NCBI RefSeq assembly: GCF_003641205.1
Contig: NZ_CP032762.1
Span: 1,488,001 to 1,552,000 of the forward strand
Reading direction: 5' to 3'
DNA length: 64,000 nucleotides
Source of the DNA: Rhodococcus sp. P1Y
GTDB lineage: Bacteria; Actinomycetota; Actinomycetes; Mycobacteriales; Mycobacteriaceae
Made by a program: the position numbers and the translations under genes
Shown: positions 15,729 through 24,268 of the stretch, piece after piece
How positions within the stretch are numbered: the first letter of the stretch is position 1
How the letters are laid out: every line of letters starts with the position of its first letter
Notes under the pieces: model-generated
The model's database searches: none
What the model saw: only the letters and a program-made list of their open reading frames with translations
Told to the model about the DNA's origin: nothing

Positions 15729-16334
15729 CTCTCGTTCCTGACGTATCAGCATGCGTCACTTGCATTTCAGACGGTACTGGTCGGAACTCTGGTCGCCGTA
15801 CTCGTCGCGGTCGCGGTACATCGCCTTCCGTTGTTTTCGTCGCTGACACTGACCACCAGTCGTGTGGCATTGACCATCCCATCCCTGGCGCTCCTCGCCC
15901 TCCTCATCGTCCCGTTCGGGCTCGGTGTGGTTCCGTCGTTCATCATGCTCGCGTTCTTCGCGGCCATGCCGGTGATCGGGAACGCCATCGTCGGACTCCG
16001 CTCGGTACCCGAATCGGTGATCGAGTCGGCCAAGGGAATCGGCCTGTCCCGCAGACGAATTCTGCTGTCGGTGTCACTGCCGATGGCGTGGCCGGTCATC
16101 CTCACCGGCATCCGCGTATCGACGCAAATGGTGGTGGGAGTCGCAGCCATCGTCGCCTACGTCCTCGGACCAGGTCTCGGCTCCTTGATCTTCAATGGAC
16201 TCTCGCGTCTCGGCGGGACCAATTCCGTCGAAATGGCAGTGACCGGAACCGTTCTCATCGTCGTCATCGCGCTGGTGTTCGACGCATTGCTCGTCCTGCT
16301 CGGGCGCCTCACCATATCGAAGGGATTGTCATGA
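15696..16334 (+). CDS. proW: Glycine betaine/proline-type ABC transporter permease (ProW/OpuBB-like), N-terminus frameshifted
   Basis: About 212 residues in the open frame. Six hydrophobic segments and the inner-membrane-component signature VIESAKGIGLSRRRILLSVSLPMAWPVILTG (EAA loop that docks on the ATPase) identify an OpuB/ProW permease. The in-frame GTG at 15696 has no ribosome-binding site; the natural start is GTG 15688 in another frame, see the adjoining entry. If the frameshift is real the protein may be made poorly. It overlaps the ATPase gene by ATGA. The 229 bases upstream hold the operon promoter; I see no definite riboswitch. Confidence 0.85.
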   Translation: MELPSGAGGEFLSFLTYQHASLAFQTVLVGTLVAVLVAVAVHRLPLFSSLTLTTSRVALTIPSLALLALLIVPFGLGVVPSFIMLAFFAAMPVIGNAIVGLRSVPESVIESAKGIGLSRRRILLSVSLPMAWPVILTGIRVSTQMVVGVAAIVAYVLGPGLGSLIFNGLSRLGGTNSVEMAVTGTVLIVVIALVFDALLVLLGRLTISKGLS

Positions 16335-17530
16335 CCGACACCGAACGCACCGTCAGCGGTGCATCGATTCGGCTCGACGGCGTCGTCAAGCAATACAAGG
16401 GGCAGGCAAAGCCTGCGGTCCAGAAGATCGACCTCGAGATCGAGGCCGGCCACATCGTCGCGTTCGTCGGACCTTCCGGCTGCGGTAAGACGACGACGCT
16501 CAAGATGATCAACCGCCTGATCGAACCGACCGAGGGCAGGCTCTTCATCGGTGACCGCGACGTCACCGGCGAAGACCCGGACAAGTTGCGACAGTCGATC
16601 GGCTACGTGATCCAGGCAGGCGGACTATTTCCGCACTGGTCCGTCGCCAAGAACATCGGCGCAATCCCGCGCGTCCTCGGGTGGGACAAGGAACGCATCG
16701 CCGAGCGCACCGAATACCTACTCGACCTCGTCGGACTCGACGCGGACACCTTCCGCGACCGCTTGCCCAAGGACATGTCCGGCGGCCAGCAGCAACGCGT
16801 CGGAGTGGCTCGTGCGCTCGCCGCCGACCCGCCCGTTCTGCTCATGGACGAGCCGTTCAGCGCCGTCGACCCGATCACGCGAGTACGACTGCAGGACAGT
16901 CTCATCGCCATCCAGCACGAGGTCGCCAAGACCATCGTCATCGTCACGCACGATTTCGAAGAGGCCACCAAGCTCGGCGACAAGGTGCTCATCCTGTCCG
17001 AGGGCGGCAAGATCGAGCAGTACGCCACACCCGAGGAAATTCTCGCGAAACCGGCGACTCCGTTCGTCGAGGAATTCATCGGTTCCGGCGCAACACTCGC
17101 CCACCTCACCCTCTCCCGGGTCAAGGACGTCGAGCACGAATCCGTCGTCACGGCTCGTGTCGGCGATTCGTCGCAGGAAGTCATCGCCCGAGCGAAAGCC
17201 GCAGGCGTGACGTGGATCGTCGTCGTCGACGAGCACGGAAAACCCCGATCGTGGCCTTCCCTCGACGAGGTCGCGACGAAGGACCGTGTGACGGACTACA
17301 TCGACCCACGGCTTCCCGTCGTCGCACCGTCGTCGACGCTCAACGACGCACTCGACATCATGTTGGCCGCCAGCCAGGGTGGCGTGGTCGTGACCGACGG
17401 CCGTGGAGTGGTCACCGGGTCGCTCACCATCAAGACTGTCATGTCCGTCGTCCGCAGCCAGCTGGGCGAGGCCCGCGCAGGCGATGGACACGTGTCCTAC
17501 ACCGCGCACGCGGAGGGCTCGGCCACATGA
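16331..17530 (+). CDS. proV: Osmoprotectant ABC transporter ATP-binding protein with CBS region (ProV/OpuBA-like)
   Basis: 399 residues from ATG 16331 (ATGA overlap). Walker A GPSGCGKTTTLKM, Q-loop VIQAGGLFPH, signature MSGGQQQRVGVARAL, Walker B VLLMDEPFSAVD and H-loop VTHDFEEA are all present and intact. The ~150 C-terminal residues contain CBS-like repeats (RLPVVAPSSTLNDALDIM, GGVVVTDGRGVVTGSLT), which in OpuA-type importers sense ionic strength or c-di-AMP. The frame stays open upstream of 16331 but that part is not coding. It powers uptake of betaine-like compounds with the two permeases and the binding protein. Confidence 0.93.
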   Translation: MTDTERTVSGASIRLDGVVKQYKGQAKPAVQKIDLEIEAGHIVAFVGPSGCGKTTTLKMINRLIEPTEGRLFIGDRDVTGEDPDKLRQSIGYVIQAGGLFPHWSVAKNIGAIPRVLGWDKERIAERTEYLLDLVGLDADTFRDRLPKDMSGGQQQRVGVARALAADPPVLLMDEPFSAVDPITRVRLQDSLIAIQHEVAKTIVIVTHDFEEATKLGDKVLILSEGGKIEQYATPEEILAKPATPFVEEFIGSGATLAHLTLSRVKDVEHESVVTARVGDSSQEVIARAKAAGVTWIVVVDEHGKPRSWPSLDEVATKDRVTDYIDPRLPVVAPSSTLNDALDIMLAASQGGVVVTDGRGVVTGSLTIKTVMSVVRSQLGEARAGDGHVSYTAHAEGSAT

Positions 17531-18264
17531 ATCGACTGCGCCGCACACCGATCGACGTCTATTTCGAGCCGTTGCTCATCGTGATCTTCGGTGTCGGATA
17601 CTTCCTCTGGTATCGCTCGACGACGTTGACGCCGACGGAGGAAGCGTCGCTCGGCTGGAGCACGCTGCAGACGACCATCCTCGACCACATCACGTTGACG
17701 CTCACGGCTACCGTCTTCGTCGTCGTCATTGCGATCCCGCTCGGAATCCTGCTGACGCGGCAGAAAGCCAGGCCGTTCAAAGGTGTGGTGATCAACTTTG
17801 CGAACATCGGGCAAGCCGCGCCCGCCGTCGGCCTGATCGTCTTGCTGACCATGTGGCTGGGCACCGGATTCCGCACTGCGGTGGTCGGATTGGTCGTCTA
17901 TGCCATCCTGCCGATTCTGCAGAACACGATCATAGGTATCGACCAGGTGGACAAGCGAACCATCGAAGCGGCACGCGGTATCGGATTCTCCGGCCTGCGG
18001 ACCTTGGTGCAAGTGGAACTTCCGCTCGCAGTCCCGGTGATTCTCAACGGTGTTCGGACGGCGTTGGTCATCCTCGTCGGAACCGCGACACTGAGTACCT
18101 TCATCGGCGCCACCAGCCTGGGCACGCTCATCACCACCGGTGTGACGCTGTTCCTGCCGAAACTTCTCATCTCCGGCGCGATCCTGGTGGCGCTTCTGGC
18201 TCTGACGATCGACTGGCTGGGACGCCTCGTCGAATTGTTCGCAACCCCACGAGGAGTGGCATGA
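17527..18264 (+). CDS. proZ: Osmoprotectant ABC transporter permease, second subunit (ProZ/OpuBD-like)
   Basis: 245 residues with an N-terminal membrane segment (LLIVIFGVGYFLWY) and the permease core. The coupling-loop signature TIEAARGIGFSGLRTLVQVELPLAVPVILNG is clear. It overlaps the ATPase gene by ATGA and is followed by an ATGA overlap with the binding-protein gene, so the four genes form one tight operon. With two different permease genes the transporter is heterodimeric, as in the M. tuberculosis proXVWZ system. Confidence 0.92.
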   Translation: MNRLRRTPIDVYFEPLLIVIFGVGYFLWYRSTTLTPTEEASLGWSTLQTTILDHITLTLTATVFVVVIAIPLGILLTRQKARPFKGVVINFANIGQAAPAVGLIVLLTMWLGTGFRTAVVGLVVYAILPILQNTIIGIDQVDKRTIEAARGIGFSGLRTLVQVELPLAVPVILNGVRTALVILVGTATLSTFIGATSLGTLITTGVTLFLPKLLISGAILVALLALTIDWLGRLVELFATPRGVA

Positions 18265-19226
18265 TCCGCCGGCTCGGATTCGTAGCGCTCGTCGCCGCCC
18301 TGGCTACCGGTTGCGGTCTGGTCAGCTCGTCCGGCACTTTTCAGGCGACGAACCTGCCCGACGGCGAAAAGCCTCTAGAGGGAACGTCGCTCGTCGTGAC
18401 GTCCAAGAGCTTCACCGAGGGTGTTCTACTCGGCAAGATCACCGCTACCTACCTCGCTGCCGCGGGCGCCGACGTCAGCGACCTGACGGGTGCGCCCGGT
18501 TCTGCGTCGTCGCGGCAGGCGCAGCTCAACGGTGATGCCGACATTCTGTGGGAATACACCGGCACGGGCTGGGTCAACTACCACGGCGAGACCGAGACGA
18601 TCGCCGATCCCGACGAGCTGTGGCAGAAAGTGCACGACCTCGAGCTCAGCACCAACGATCTCGAATGGTTGCCACCGGCCAACTTCAACGACACCTATGC
18701 CTTCGCGGCGGCGTCGGGAACAGCCGAGCGACTCGGGGTCAAGACTCTCTCGGACGTCGCCGCTCTTCCGGAGGGTGATCGCACCTTCTGCGTCGACGAC
18801 GAGTTCTTCTCTCGTGCCGATGGATTCGGGCCGATGCTGGAGAAGTACGGTATTCCGCTGAACGGACCGAACGGTGTGCCGGGTGACCAGGTGACTCGTA
18901 TGGACGCAGGCGTCGTGTACACCTCGACCGCACAGAGTTCACCATGCAACTTCGGCATGGTGTACACCACCGACGGACGTATCAAGAACCTCGATCTCAC
19001 CGTGCTCGACGATGATCTGAAGTACTTCCTGCCGTACAGCGGCACCGCCGTCATTCGCGCCTCGGTCCTGGAAGCGCACCCTGAGATCGCGCCGCTGATC
19101 GCTACCATCTCCGAGCGGTTGACTGACGATCTGATGCAGGAACTCAACGGCAAGGTCGACATCGAGGGTGAGGACCCCTCCGACGTCGCCTACGAATGGC
19201 TCCAGAGCGAAGGTTTGGTCGACTAG
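18261..19226 (+). CDS. proX: Osmoprotectant-binding lipoprotein (ProX/OpuBC-like)
   Basis: 321 residues. Signal peptide RRLGFVALVAALATGC with lipobox ATGC, then the QAT-type substrate-binding fold beginning LVVTSKSFTEGVLLGKI, a hallmark of OpuC/ProX proteins (SKxFTE). Further family motifs are GSASSRQAQLNGDADILWEYTGTGW and the C-terminal LTDDLMQELNGKVDIEGEDPSDVAYEWL. It captures quaternary-amine osmoprotectants outside the membrane. Last gene of the operon; its stop is six bases from the convergent HD-domain gene. Confidence 0.93.
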   Translation: MIRRLGFVALVAALATGCGLVSSSGTFQATNLPDGEKPLEGTSLVVTSKSFTEGVLLGKITATYLAAAGADVSDLTGAPGSASSRQAQLNGDADILWEYTGTGWVNYHGETETIADPDELWQKVHDLELSTNDLEWLPPANFNDTYAFAAASGTAERLGVKTLSDVAALPEGDRTFCVDDEFFSRADGFGPMLEKYGIPLNGPNGVPGDQVTRMDAGVVYTSTAQSSPCNFGMVYTTDGRIKNLDLTVLDDDLKYFLPYSGTAVIRASVLEAHPEIAPLIATISERLTDDLMQELNGKVDIEGEDPSDVAYEWLQSEGLVD

Positions 19227-19232
19227 CAGTCG

Positions 19233-19970
19233 CTATCGCCGAACAGGGTCGGTACCTTGCGCACGCCGCTCGAGCGGGTTTAGTGCAATCGCGGCGGGCA
19301 TTCCGGCACGCCACATCGTCGCGGCGATGGACCTGGGGCGCAGGCGTGATTCGATACGCATAGCGCGGGAGAAGTCGGAAGCGAACCCGACCCGTGGCAG
19401 GTCCGTGTGAACTCGCGTCAGAACCTCCCGGCTCAGCTCGTGAGAACGGGCGCCGACGACGTCGAGATGTGCGGCGTCGTGAAGCAGGGCAGCCTCGGTC
19501 CCCGCGTCGACCGGAGTGGCGACATCCATGTGTCGTGCGACGGCGTCGTGGATTCGGTCGCCCATCGGTGGGGGCCCGTCGTGCCGGAGGACGAACTCGC
19601 GTGCGCGCACAGCGCCGAGCGCGGCGAAGCATCCGATGTGTGGATCGTGGTCGGCCCCGAGGGCTGCGTCATGTAACAGGCATGCGACGTACAGACTTTC
19701 GGGGTCGAACAGTAGCCCGTCGAGCTCTGCGAGAGCTACTCCGAACTCCCAGCAGCGAAGGCTGTGAGCGAGGATTGTCGAGCTCAGAAGAGTGTGCGCC
19801 TCGGCCAAGGCGTCGCGGCACAGTCTCGAGTCCGGGGGCGTGGGTCGGCCGGCGGGATTTGCGGTATGTGCGGGCTGTCGGAACAGTGCTGGCGCGGAGC
19901 GGATTTGACCCGCCAACGCTGCGCCGACAACTCCGAGTTGTTGCCGTCGATGGAGTTCACCGATCCGCAT
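19233..19970 (-). CDS. HD-domain phosphohydrolase-like protein
   Basis: 245 residues from ATG 19970, supported by GAGG eight bases upstream (the GTG at 19979 is a worse start). The metal-binding HD pattern is present: His in LAHSLRCWEFG, HD in CLLHDAALGADH and His in VARHMDVATP. This arrangement is like cyanamide-hydratase-type HD proteins. The gene overlaps the 3' end of the TetR gene by 14 bases, so the two are co-transcribed. The substrate is unknown. Confidence 0.8.
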   Translation of the reverse strand: MRIGELHRRQQLGVVGAALAGQIRSAPALFRQPAHTANPAGRPTPPDSRLCRDALAEAHTLLSSTILAHSLRCWEFGVALAELDGLLFDPESLYVACLLHDAALGADHDPHIGCFAALGAVRAREFVLRHDGPPPMGDRIHDAVARHMDVATPVDAGTEAALLHDAAHLDVVGARSHELSREVLTRVHTDLPRVGFASDFSRAMRIESRLRPRSIAATMWRAGMPAAIALNPLERRAQGTDPVRR

Positions 19971-20556
19971 CGTGATCACCTCGCAGGTGGCCGACGAGAT
20001 CGCCTCTGGAAATCTTCAGCATCGTGTCGAACGTTGCGGCGTCGATCATTCTGCGTTGGTACAGCGACACGGCACCGTTGATCGCGGTCCAGGCGTGCAG
20101 CACGAGCGCCCGTGGGTCCGTGTCGCAGCCGACTTCCGCGACCCTGGACATCATGGAGTCGATGATCTCGCCCAGCACGCTGTCGATCGCGGCCTTCGCT
20201 TCGACGATCGAGTCGGACTCCGACGCCTCCACATCATGAAGACCGAGCAGCCGCAATGCGAGGGGGTGGTCGCGGTGAAATGCGACGTACCGGTCCAGCG
20301 AGTCGACGATCGCACCGGAAGTGGGCATGTCCTCTCGATGGAGCGAAGCGGTCCGCCAGGCGAGAGCTGCGTAGACATCGGCTTTGCCTGCGGCGAAGTT
20401 GGCGTAGATCGAGCTGACGGCAACGTCTGCCTCCTTCGCCAGCATGTCGATCGTGGTGCCGCGGTAGCCATCGCGTAGGAAGAGTCGCTCGGCTGCGTCC
20501 AGAACCGCGTTGTGTGTCTTGCGTTTGCGTCGATCGGTGGGGGTGTTCATCGGCAT
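19957..20556 (-). CDS. TetR-family transcriptional regulator
   Basis: 199 residues from ATG 20556 (a second ATG at 20550 is equally possible; neither has a strong ribosome-binding site). The N-terminal HTH is typical: AVLDAAERLFLRDGYRGTTIDMLAKEADVAVSSIYANFAAGKADVYAAL. The C-terminal part is helical with no known ligand motif. It is divergent from the thioesterase gene at 20611 with 54 bases between them, which holds imperfect inverted repeats (TATCG...CGATA), so it probably represses that gene and itself. Confidence 0.9.
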   Translation of the reverse strand: MPMNTPTDRRKRKTHNAVLDAAERLFLRDGYRGTTIDMLAKEADVAVSSIYANFAAGKADVYAALAWRTASLHREDMPTSGAIVDSLDRYVAFHRDHPLALRLLGLHDVEASESDSIVEAKAAIDSVLGEIIDSMMSRVAEVGCDTDPRALVLHAWTAINGAVSLYQRRMIDAATFDTMLKISRGDLVGHLRGDHDADR

Positions 20557-20610
20557 GGAGATATCGTAGTCTAATTCCGATAACAGAATCAACGACCGAT
20601 AGGGGTTCTC

Positions 20611-21030
20611 GTGACTGCACCGAACACCGGCAGCGAAGCGATGACGATGTTCCTTCCGAGCTCGCCGTTCGTCCGGCACATGGGTATCGAGCTCGTCGAA
20701 ATATCGGAGGGTTCGGCGAGACTGCGGATGCCGTTCAAGGCAGATCTGGTGACGGTGGGCGAAATGGTCCACGGGGGCGCCCTGGTCAGCTGCATCGACA
20801 TCGGGATCATGGCGGCAGCCTGGTCCGGAGAACGGGTGCCGGACAAGCTACGCGGAGTGACGATTTCGATGGCGGTGGAGTTCGTCGAACCCGCACAGGC
20901 CGAGAGCATCGACATCGTCGGCACGCGAGTGAGGGCGGGTCGGCGGCTCAGTACGTGCTCGGTCGACATCGTTGCCACCGGCTCCGAACGGTTGATCGCT
21001 ACCGGAATTGGGACGTACCAGATGGGCTGA
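20611..21030 (+). CDS. PaaI-type hotdog thioesterase
   Basis: 139 residues from GTG 20611 with AGGGG upstream. The hotdog fold signature of acyl-CoA thioesterases is seen in VTVGEMVHGGALVSCIDIGIMAAAW (HGG motif) followed by the strand VTISMAVEFVEPAQAESI. It likely hydrolyses aryl- or acyl-CoA in the cytoplasm. Regulation by the divergent TetR gene is suggested by the shared short intergenic region. Confidence 0.9.
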   Translation: MTAPNTGSEAMTMFLPSSPFVRHMGIELVEISEGSARLRMPFKADLVTVGEMVHGGALVSCIDIGIMAAAWSGERVPDKLRGVTISMAVEFVEPAQAESIDIVGTRVRAGRRLSTCSVDIVATGSERLIATGIGTYQMG

Positions 21031-21073
21031 GGCGGTAATGTCCGAATTTCGGGTATCGGACGAGGGGTCGGCG

Positions 21074-21421
21074 ATGAAACTGGACAGCGTGGTAGCGGTA
21101 CTTCCAGTGGAGAACTTCGACGAAGCCACGGCGTGGTACACAACCCTGTTCGGTCGACCTGCCGACGTCGAACCGATGGACGACACTGCTGAGTGGCGGA
21201 TCGCCGAAAACGCGTGGATCCAAGTCTGTGTCGACTCCCCAGCTGGCGGAACGGCGGTCGTCATCGGTGTCGGAGATCTCGTTCAGCATGCGGAACTGCT
21301 GGCGGCGGCGAAGATCGAGGCGGGTGAGATCGTGGAGTACCCGGGCATCGTCAAGACACTCGGTGTGAAAGATCCAGCGGGCAATAAGATCACGTTCGTC
21401 GAGGAACTGTCCGGCGCGTGA
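21074..21421 (+). CDS. VOC/glyoxalase-superfamily protein
   Basis: 115 residues from ATG 21074, chosen because GAGGGG lies six bases upstream; ATG 21038 would add 12 residues. The pattern SVVAVLPVENFDEATAWYTTLFGRPADVEP and the closing KDPAGNKITFVEE are the halves of a VOC domain. Metal ligands are poorly conserved (no clear His in strand one), so it may be a binding protein. The gap to the upstream thioesterase is 43 bases, so they may share a transcript. Confidence 0.85.
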   Translation: MKLDSVVAVLPVENFDEATAWYTTLFGRPADVEPMDDTAEWRIAENAWIQVCVDSPAGGTAVVIGVGDLVQHAELLAAAKIEAGEIVEYPGIVKTLGVKDPAGNKITFVEELSGA

Positions 21422-21511
21422 GCCGTGGTTCGTCCGACGTACAGCACTCCGCCCACTGCGCTCTTCCATCAGCTCGATCGTGGCGTTGCGAGTGACGTTC
21501 CGAGACGCCGA

Positions 21512-21919
21512 TCAGTCGAGTACGGCTGTTGCCTCGACTTCGACGAGAATGTCCGGCTCCCCGAGTGCCACCACGCCGATGAGGGTGATCGGTTTGACTG
21601 GGTCGACCCCGAGACGTTCGGCCGCGCGCGCGACACCTTCGCCGAGGAGCGGCATCTTCTCTTCGTTCCAATCGACCACGTAGACAGTCAATTTGGCGAC
21701 GTCGTCGAACGATCCTCCGACGGCAGCGAGGGCAGTGGCTACGTTGAGGTACGCCTGCTCGACCTGGGCCGCGAAGTCGCCTTCGCCGACCTTGTTTCCG
21801 TCCGCGTCGCGTGCGACCTGTCCGGCGAGAAAGACCAAACGTGAACCCTGGGCTACGGAAACCTGGCGGTATACATCGGGCTTGGGCAGTCCATCGGGGT
21901 TGTGCAGGGTGATTGTCAT
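21512..21919 (-). CDS. RidA/YjgF-family protein (non-RidA subgroup)
   Basis: 135 residues. The family pattern is plain: LVFLAGQVARDADGNKVGEGDFAAQVEQAYLNVATALAAVG and the end PDILVEVEATAVLD. The arginine needed for imine deaminase activity in true RidA (P-A-R-T) is replaced here by the sequence PITLIGV, so this is a Rid subgroup without that activity or with another one. It is divergent from a TetR gene, whose operator lies 54 bases upstream of its start. Confidence 0.9.
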   Translation of the reverse strand: MTITLHNPDGLPKPDVYRQVSVAQGSRLVFLAGQVARDADGNKVGEGDFAAQVEQAYLNVATALAAVGGSFDDVAKLTVYVVDWNEEKMPLLGEGVARAAERLGVDPVKPITLIGVVALGEPDILVEVEATAVLD

Positions 21920-21972
21920 TGGAACGGCATCTTTCGTTCGGAGAGGCCGCTTACCGCGGCATACGCCAAACT

Positions 21973-21985
21973 ATAACAGCGTTAT
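21973..21985. promoter_or_regulatory. Likely TetR operator between RidA-like and TetR genes
   Basis: ATAACAGCGTTAT is a perfect inverted repeat with 5-base arms around AGC. It is in the divergent promoter region. It covers the alternative ATG at 21984, which favours the start at 21999. TetR dimers often bind sites of this size. Confidence 0.55.
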
Positions 21986-21998
21986 GTATTGTTGTGCC

Positions 21999-22604
21999 AT
22001 GGTACGAAGCAAAGATCCTCGAATTCGTTCGATACTGATCGAACGGGCTGCGCAAATGTTGGCAGACAGGGAGCCTGTGACGTTGCGCGCTCTGGTCAAG
22101 GGCACCTCGGTATCGACGATGGCGGTCTACACCTACTTCGATGGGCTCGAGGGATTGTGGAAAGCGCTGCGGCAGGAGGGGTTCACGAGACTTTCTGCCA
22201 GGCTTGCGCTCGTCGAGGAGACCTCCGACCCGATACGTGACCTCTCAGCACTCGGCTCTGCGTACCTGCTCAATGGGCTCGAGAGTCCGGACCTGTACCG
22301 GGTCATGTTCGACGCAACCTTCGATCTCGAAGATCCGGTCGCGGCGGACGCGGGGTTGCAGCACCTCGTCGGCGCGGCAAGCCGTGCCCGCGATCAGGGC
22401 CGAATTCGTTCGGATGTCGACCCGCTCGATCTGGCGACGCAGACGTGGATCGTCGGGCATGGGTTGGTGTCCCTCGTCGCCACCGGACCGCTCCCCGACG
22501 CAGTCCTAGGCTACGGAATTCCGATGCTGACGGCACTGTTCGTGGCGGCGGGTGACGACCCTGTGAGGTGCCGCCGTTCTGTTAAATCCGGCTGGAGCAT
22601 TTAG
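21999..22604 (+). CDS. TetR-family transcriptional regulator
   Basis: 201 residues from ATG 21999. HTH: ILIERAAQMLADREPVTLRALVKGTSVSTMAVYTYFDGLEGLWKAL; TMAVYTYF is the recognition helix pattern of TetR proteins. The C-terminal half resembles TetR proteins with a WHG-type effector domain (TWIVGHGLVSLVATG). Divergent from the RidA-like gene, which it may control. It ends close to copy B of the dispersed repeat. Confidence 0.9.
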   Translation: MVRSKDPRIRSILIERAAQMLADREPVTLRALVKGTSVSTMAVYTYFDGLEGLWKALRQEGFTRLSARLALVEETSDPIRDLSALGSAYLLNGLESPDLYRVMFDATFDLEDPVAADAGLQHLVGAASRARDQGRIRSDVDPLDLATQTWIVGHGLVSLVATGPLPDAVLGYGIPMLTALFVAAGDDPVRCRRSVKSGWSI

Positions 22605-22612
22605 TGTTTCGC

Positions 22613-22770
22613 GGGTGACCGAATGAGTCGTTCGCTCCGGTGGGGTGCTGGGCGCGCGGGTTGCGGCGGGCGCGCGGGTTGCAGCGGGCGCGTGTGTTGC
22701 AACCGGTGCGTGGGCTGGAACGCGCGCGTGCGGGGCCGCGGGTGACCGAATGAGTCATTCGGTCACCCGC
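22613..22770. repeat. ~150-bp dispersed intergenic repeat, copy B, with a 33-base perfect palindrome
   Basis: Same block order as 11790-11936: GTGACCGAATGAGTCGTTCG, GCGCGGGTTGC repeats, GTTGCAACCGGTGCGTGGGC and TGGAACGCGCGCGTG. It ends in a perfect palindrome at 22738-22770, arms of 16 bases (GCGGGTGACCGAATGA) around one G. It lies between a plus-strand TetR gene and a minus-strand lipoprotein gene and could end both transcripts. Confidence 0.8.
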
Positions 22771-22779
22771 GAGCCCAAA

Positions 22780-23361
22780 TCACCCGGCCGGCTGCTGCTG
22801 CTGCGGATCCTGGGCTGCGGGATCCTGAGCCGCCGGATCCTGCTGCGGGATTTCCTGCTGCTGCGGGTCCTGGCCCTGCTGCTGCGCCTGCTTGGCGAAC
22901 TCGCAGTTGGCCTGCGCGTACGTGTCGATCCGGGCGCTTGCGTCACGGGCAGCGGTGAAGGCTTCGACGTCGATCGTGGCCTCGGTCTTCTGCTGGTACT
23001 CCTCGAACGTGGCGGATTCGGTGACCAGCCCGGTGACCTGTGCGCTTGCGTCGCGAACGGTGGTGAGATCGGCCGAGATGTCGGCGTCGGCAGACTCGAT
23101 GGCGGGATCGTAATGTTCCGACAATCCGTCACCGTAGGTCTTCAGGACCGACTGCATGCCAGGCCAGTCGGCTGGGTCGATCGCCGCGGACGACTGCGAC
23201 TCCATCTCGAACTTCGAGATGTCCTCCAGCTGGGCGCAGAGATCGCCACCGCCGGTTCCCTCGTCGGCGCTTGCCTCCGAACCGTCGTCCGACCCGCATC
23301 CTGCGAGCCCCACTGTGAGGGCGGCAGCGAGAACGACGATCGAGCGACGCGGGGACTTCAT
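22780..23361 (-). CDS. Lipoprotein with Gln/Pro/Ala-repeat tail
   Basis: 193 residues. Signal peptide RRSIVVLAAALTVGLAGC with lipobox LAGC. The mature part is helical and acidic with two Cys (DLCAQLEDISKF and ANCEFAKQ) that may pair. The C-terminus is low-complexity, with repeats of Q-Q-D-P-A-A-Q-D-P. No family recognised. It is the last gene before copy B of the dispersed repeat. Confidence 0.8.
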   Translation of the reverse strand: MKSPRRSIVVLAAALTVGLAGCGSDDGSEASADEGTGGGDLCAQLEDISKFEMESQSSAAIDPADWPGMQSVLKTYGDGLSEHYDPAIESADADISADLTTVRDASAQVTGLVTESATFEEYQQKTEATIDVEAFTAARDASARIDTYAQANCEFAKQAQQQGQDPQQQEIPQQDPAAQDPAAQDPQQQQPAG

Positions 23362-23474
23362 GCGGGTACTTCTCCAAACCTCGGGCGAGCGGGACGCCCT
23401 CCACAGTCACAGTTTCGTGCGGCGTTGTCGAGTTGCGTACCGGAACGTTGGGAAACGTCACCAGTCCCGCCAGG

Positions 23475-24251
23475 TCAGCACTGCTCGTATGTGTAGTCCC
23501 CATCCTCGGGTGTCGTGAGGTCTCGGTCGCGCAGGATCGTCGTACTCGGTCTGTCGTGACGTGCGCACAGATTCTCGAACGACTCGGCGAGTTCGTCGGT
23601 GTACTCGATGTCCAGTACTGCCGACCCGTAGACGTCCGTGTAGGCGGCGCACTCGTCGAATGCCGCGCATTCCTCGGTGACTGCGAAGTCGAATCCTACT
23701 GTGCTTCGGATCTTTTCAGCGCCGTCGGGTGCGTTCTTCTGGGCAATGGCCATCCCCGCATCGTGTGCGCGATCGGCATACGCCGAGGCCACCTGCAGCG
23801 TCGAATCCTCGTCGAGCTCCGGGAACCGAGTCCAAGCGTCGAGGTTGTCGATCTCGACGGCGTCGAAACCCTTGGTGGCACAAAGATCTATCGACTGTCC
23901 GATCACGTCCACGATCGCCCGACGATTGTCGGCAGAGCGTGTATCGAGAATGTGTTCGTCGGGCCACGCGGGGTCGACGACGAGGCCGCCGTCGGAGTCG
24001 CGCAGCAGCAATGCCTCGTCCCACTCGCTACCCGGTTGGGTCTGAAACCCGTTCACGTAGCAGATCGAGTATGCGCCCGGTAGAGGCTCGTCCATCGAAT
24101 CGCGTGCGACCGTGCGAAATTCGCCGTCGTAAGAACCTCCGAGTTGGTAGTCGAACGAACCCTCCGCAGGCGGGAGAGCAGGCCCCTCGGCCTCGGCCGA
24201 GCACGCTGCCAGCCCGGCGGTCACCAGGAATGCCGCGGCGATAATTCTCAC
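23475..24251 (-). CDS. GH114-like lipoprotein (endo-alpha-1,4-polygalactosaminidase family)
   Basis: 258 residues. Signal peptide MRIIAAAFLVTAGLAAC with lipobox LAAC. The mature part has family landmarks of GH114: FDYQLGGSYD near the start, a strand ending ICYVNGFQTQPGSEW, the segment KGFDAVEIDNLDAW and YADRAHDAGMAIAQKNAPD, then ECAAFDECAAY. This TIM-barrel family cleaves galactosamine-rich exopolysaccharides. The acidic D-A-V-E-I-D-N-L-D region fits the active site. Exported and lipid-anchored, it may trim the cell's own polysaccharide. Single gene, upstream of the hairpin at 24269. Confidence 0.85.
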   Translation of the reverse strand: MRIIAAAFLVTAGLAACSAEAEGPALPPAEGSFDYQLGGSYDGEFRTVARDSMDEPLPGAYSICYVNGFQTQPGSEWDEALLLRDSDGGLVVDPAWPDEHILDTRSADNRRAIVDVIGQSIDLCATKGFDAVEIDNLDAWTRFPELDEDSTLQVASAYADRAHDAGMAIAQKNAPDGAEKIRSTVGFDFAVTEECAAFDECAAYTDVYGSAVLDIEYTDELAESFENLCARHDRPSTTILRDRDLTTPEDGDYTYEQC

Positions 24252-24268
24252 GAATTGTGAATCTACTC

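Noticed and set aside
15656..16330. 5' extension of the ProV reading frame
   Set aside because: The frame is open but overlaps the permease gene and its translation is Arg/His-rich without family similarity; ATG 16331 has the expected N-terminus and ATGA overlap.
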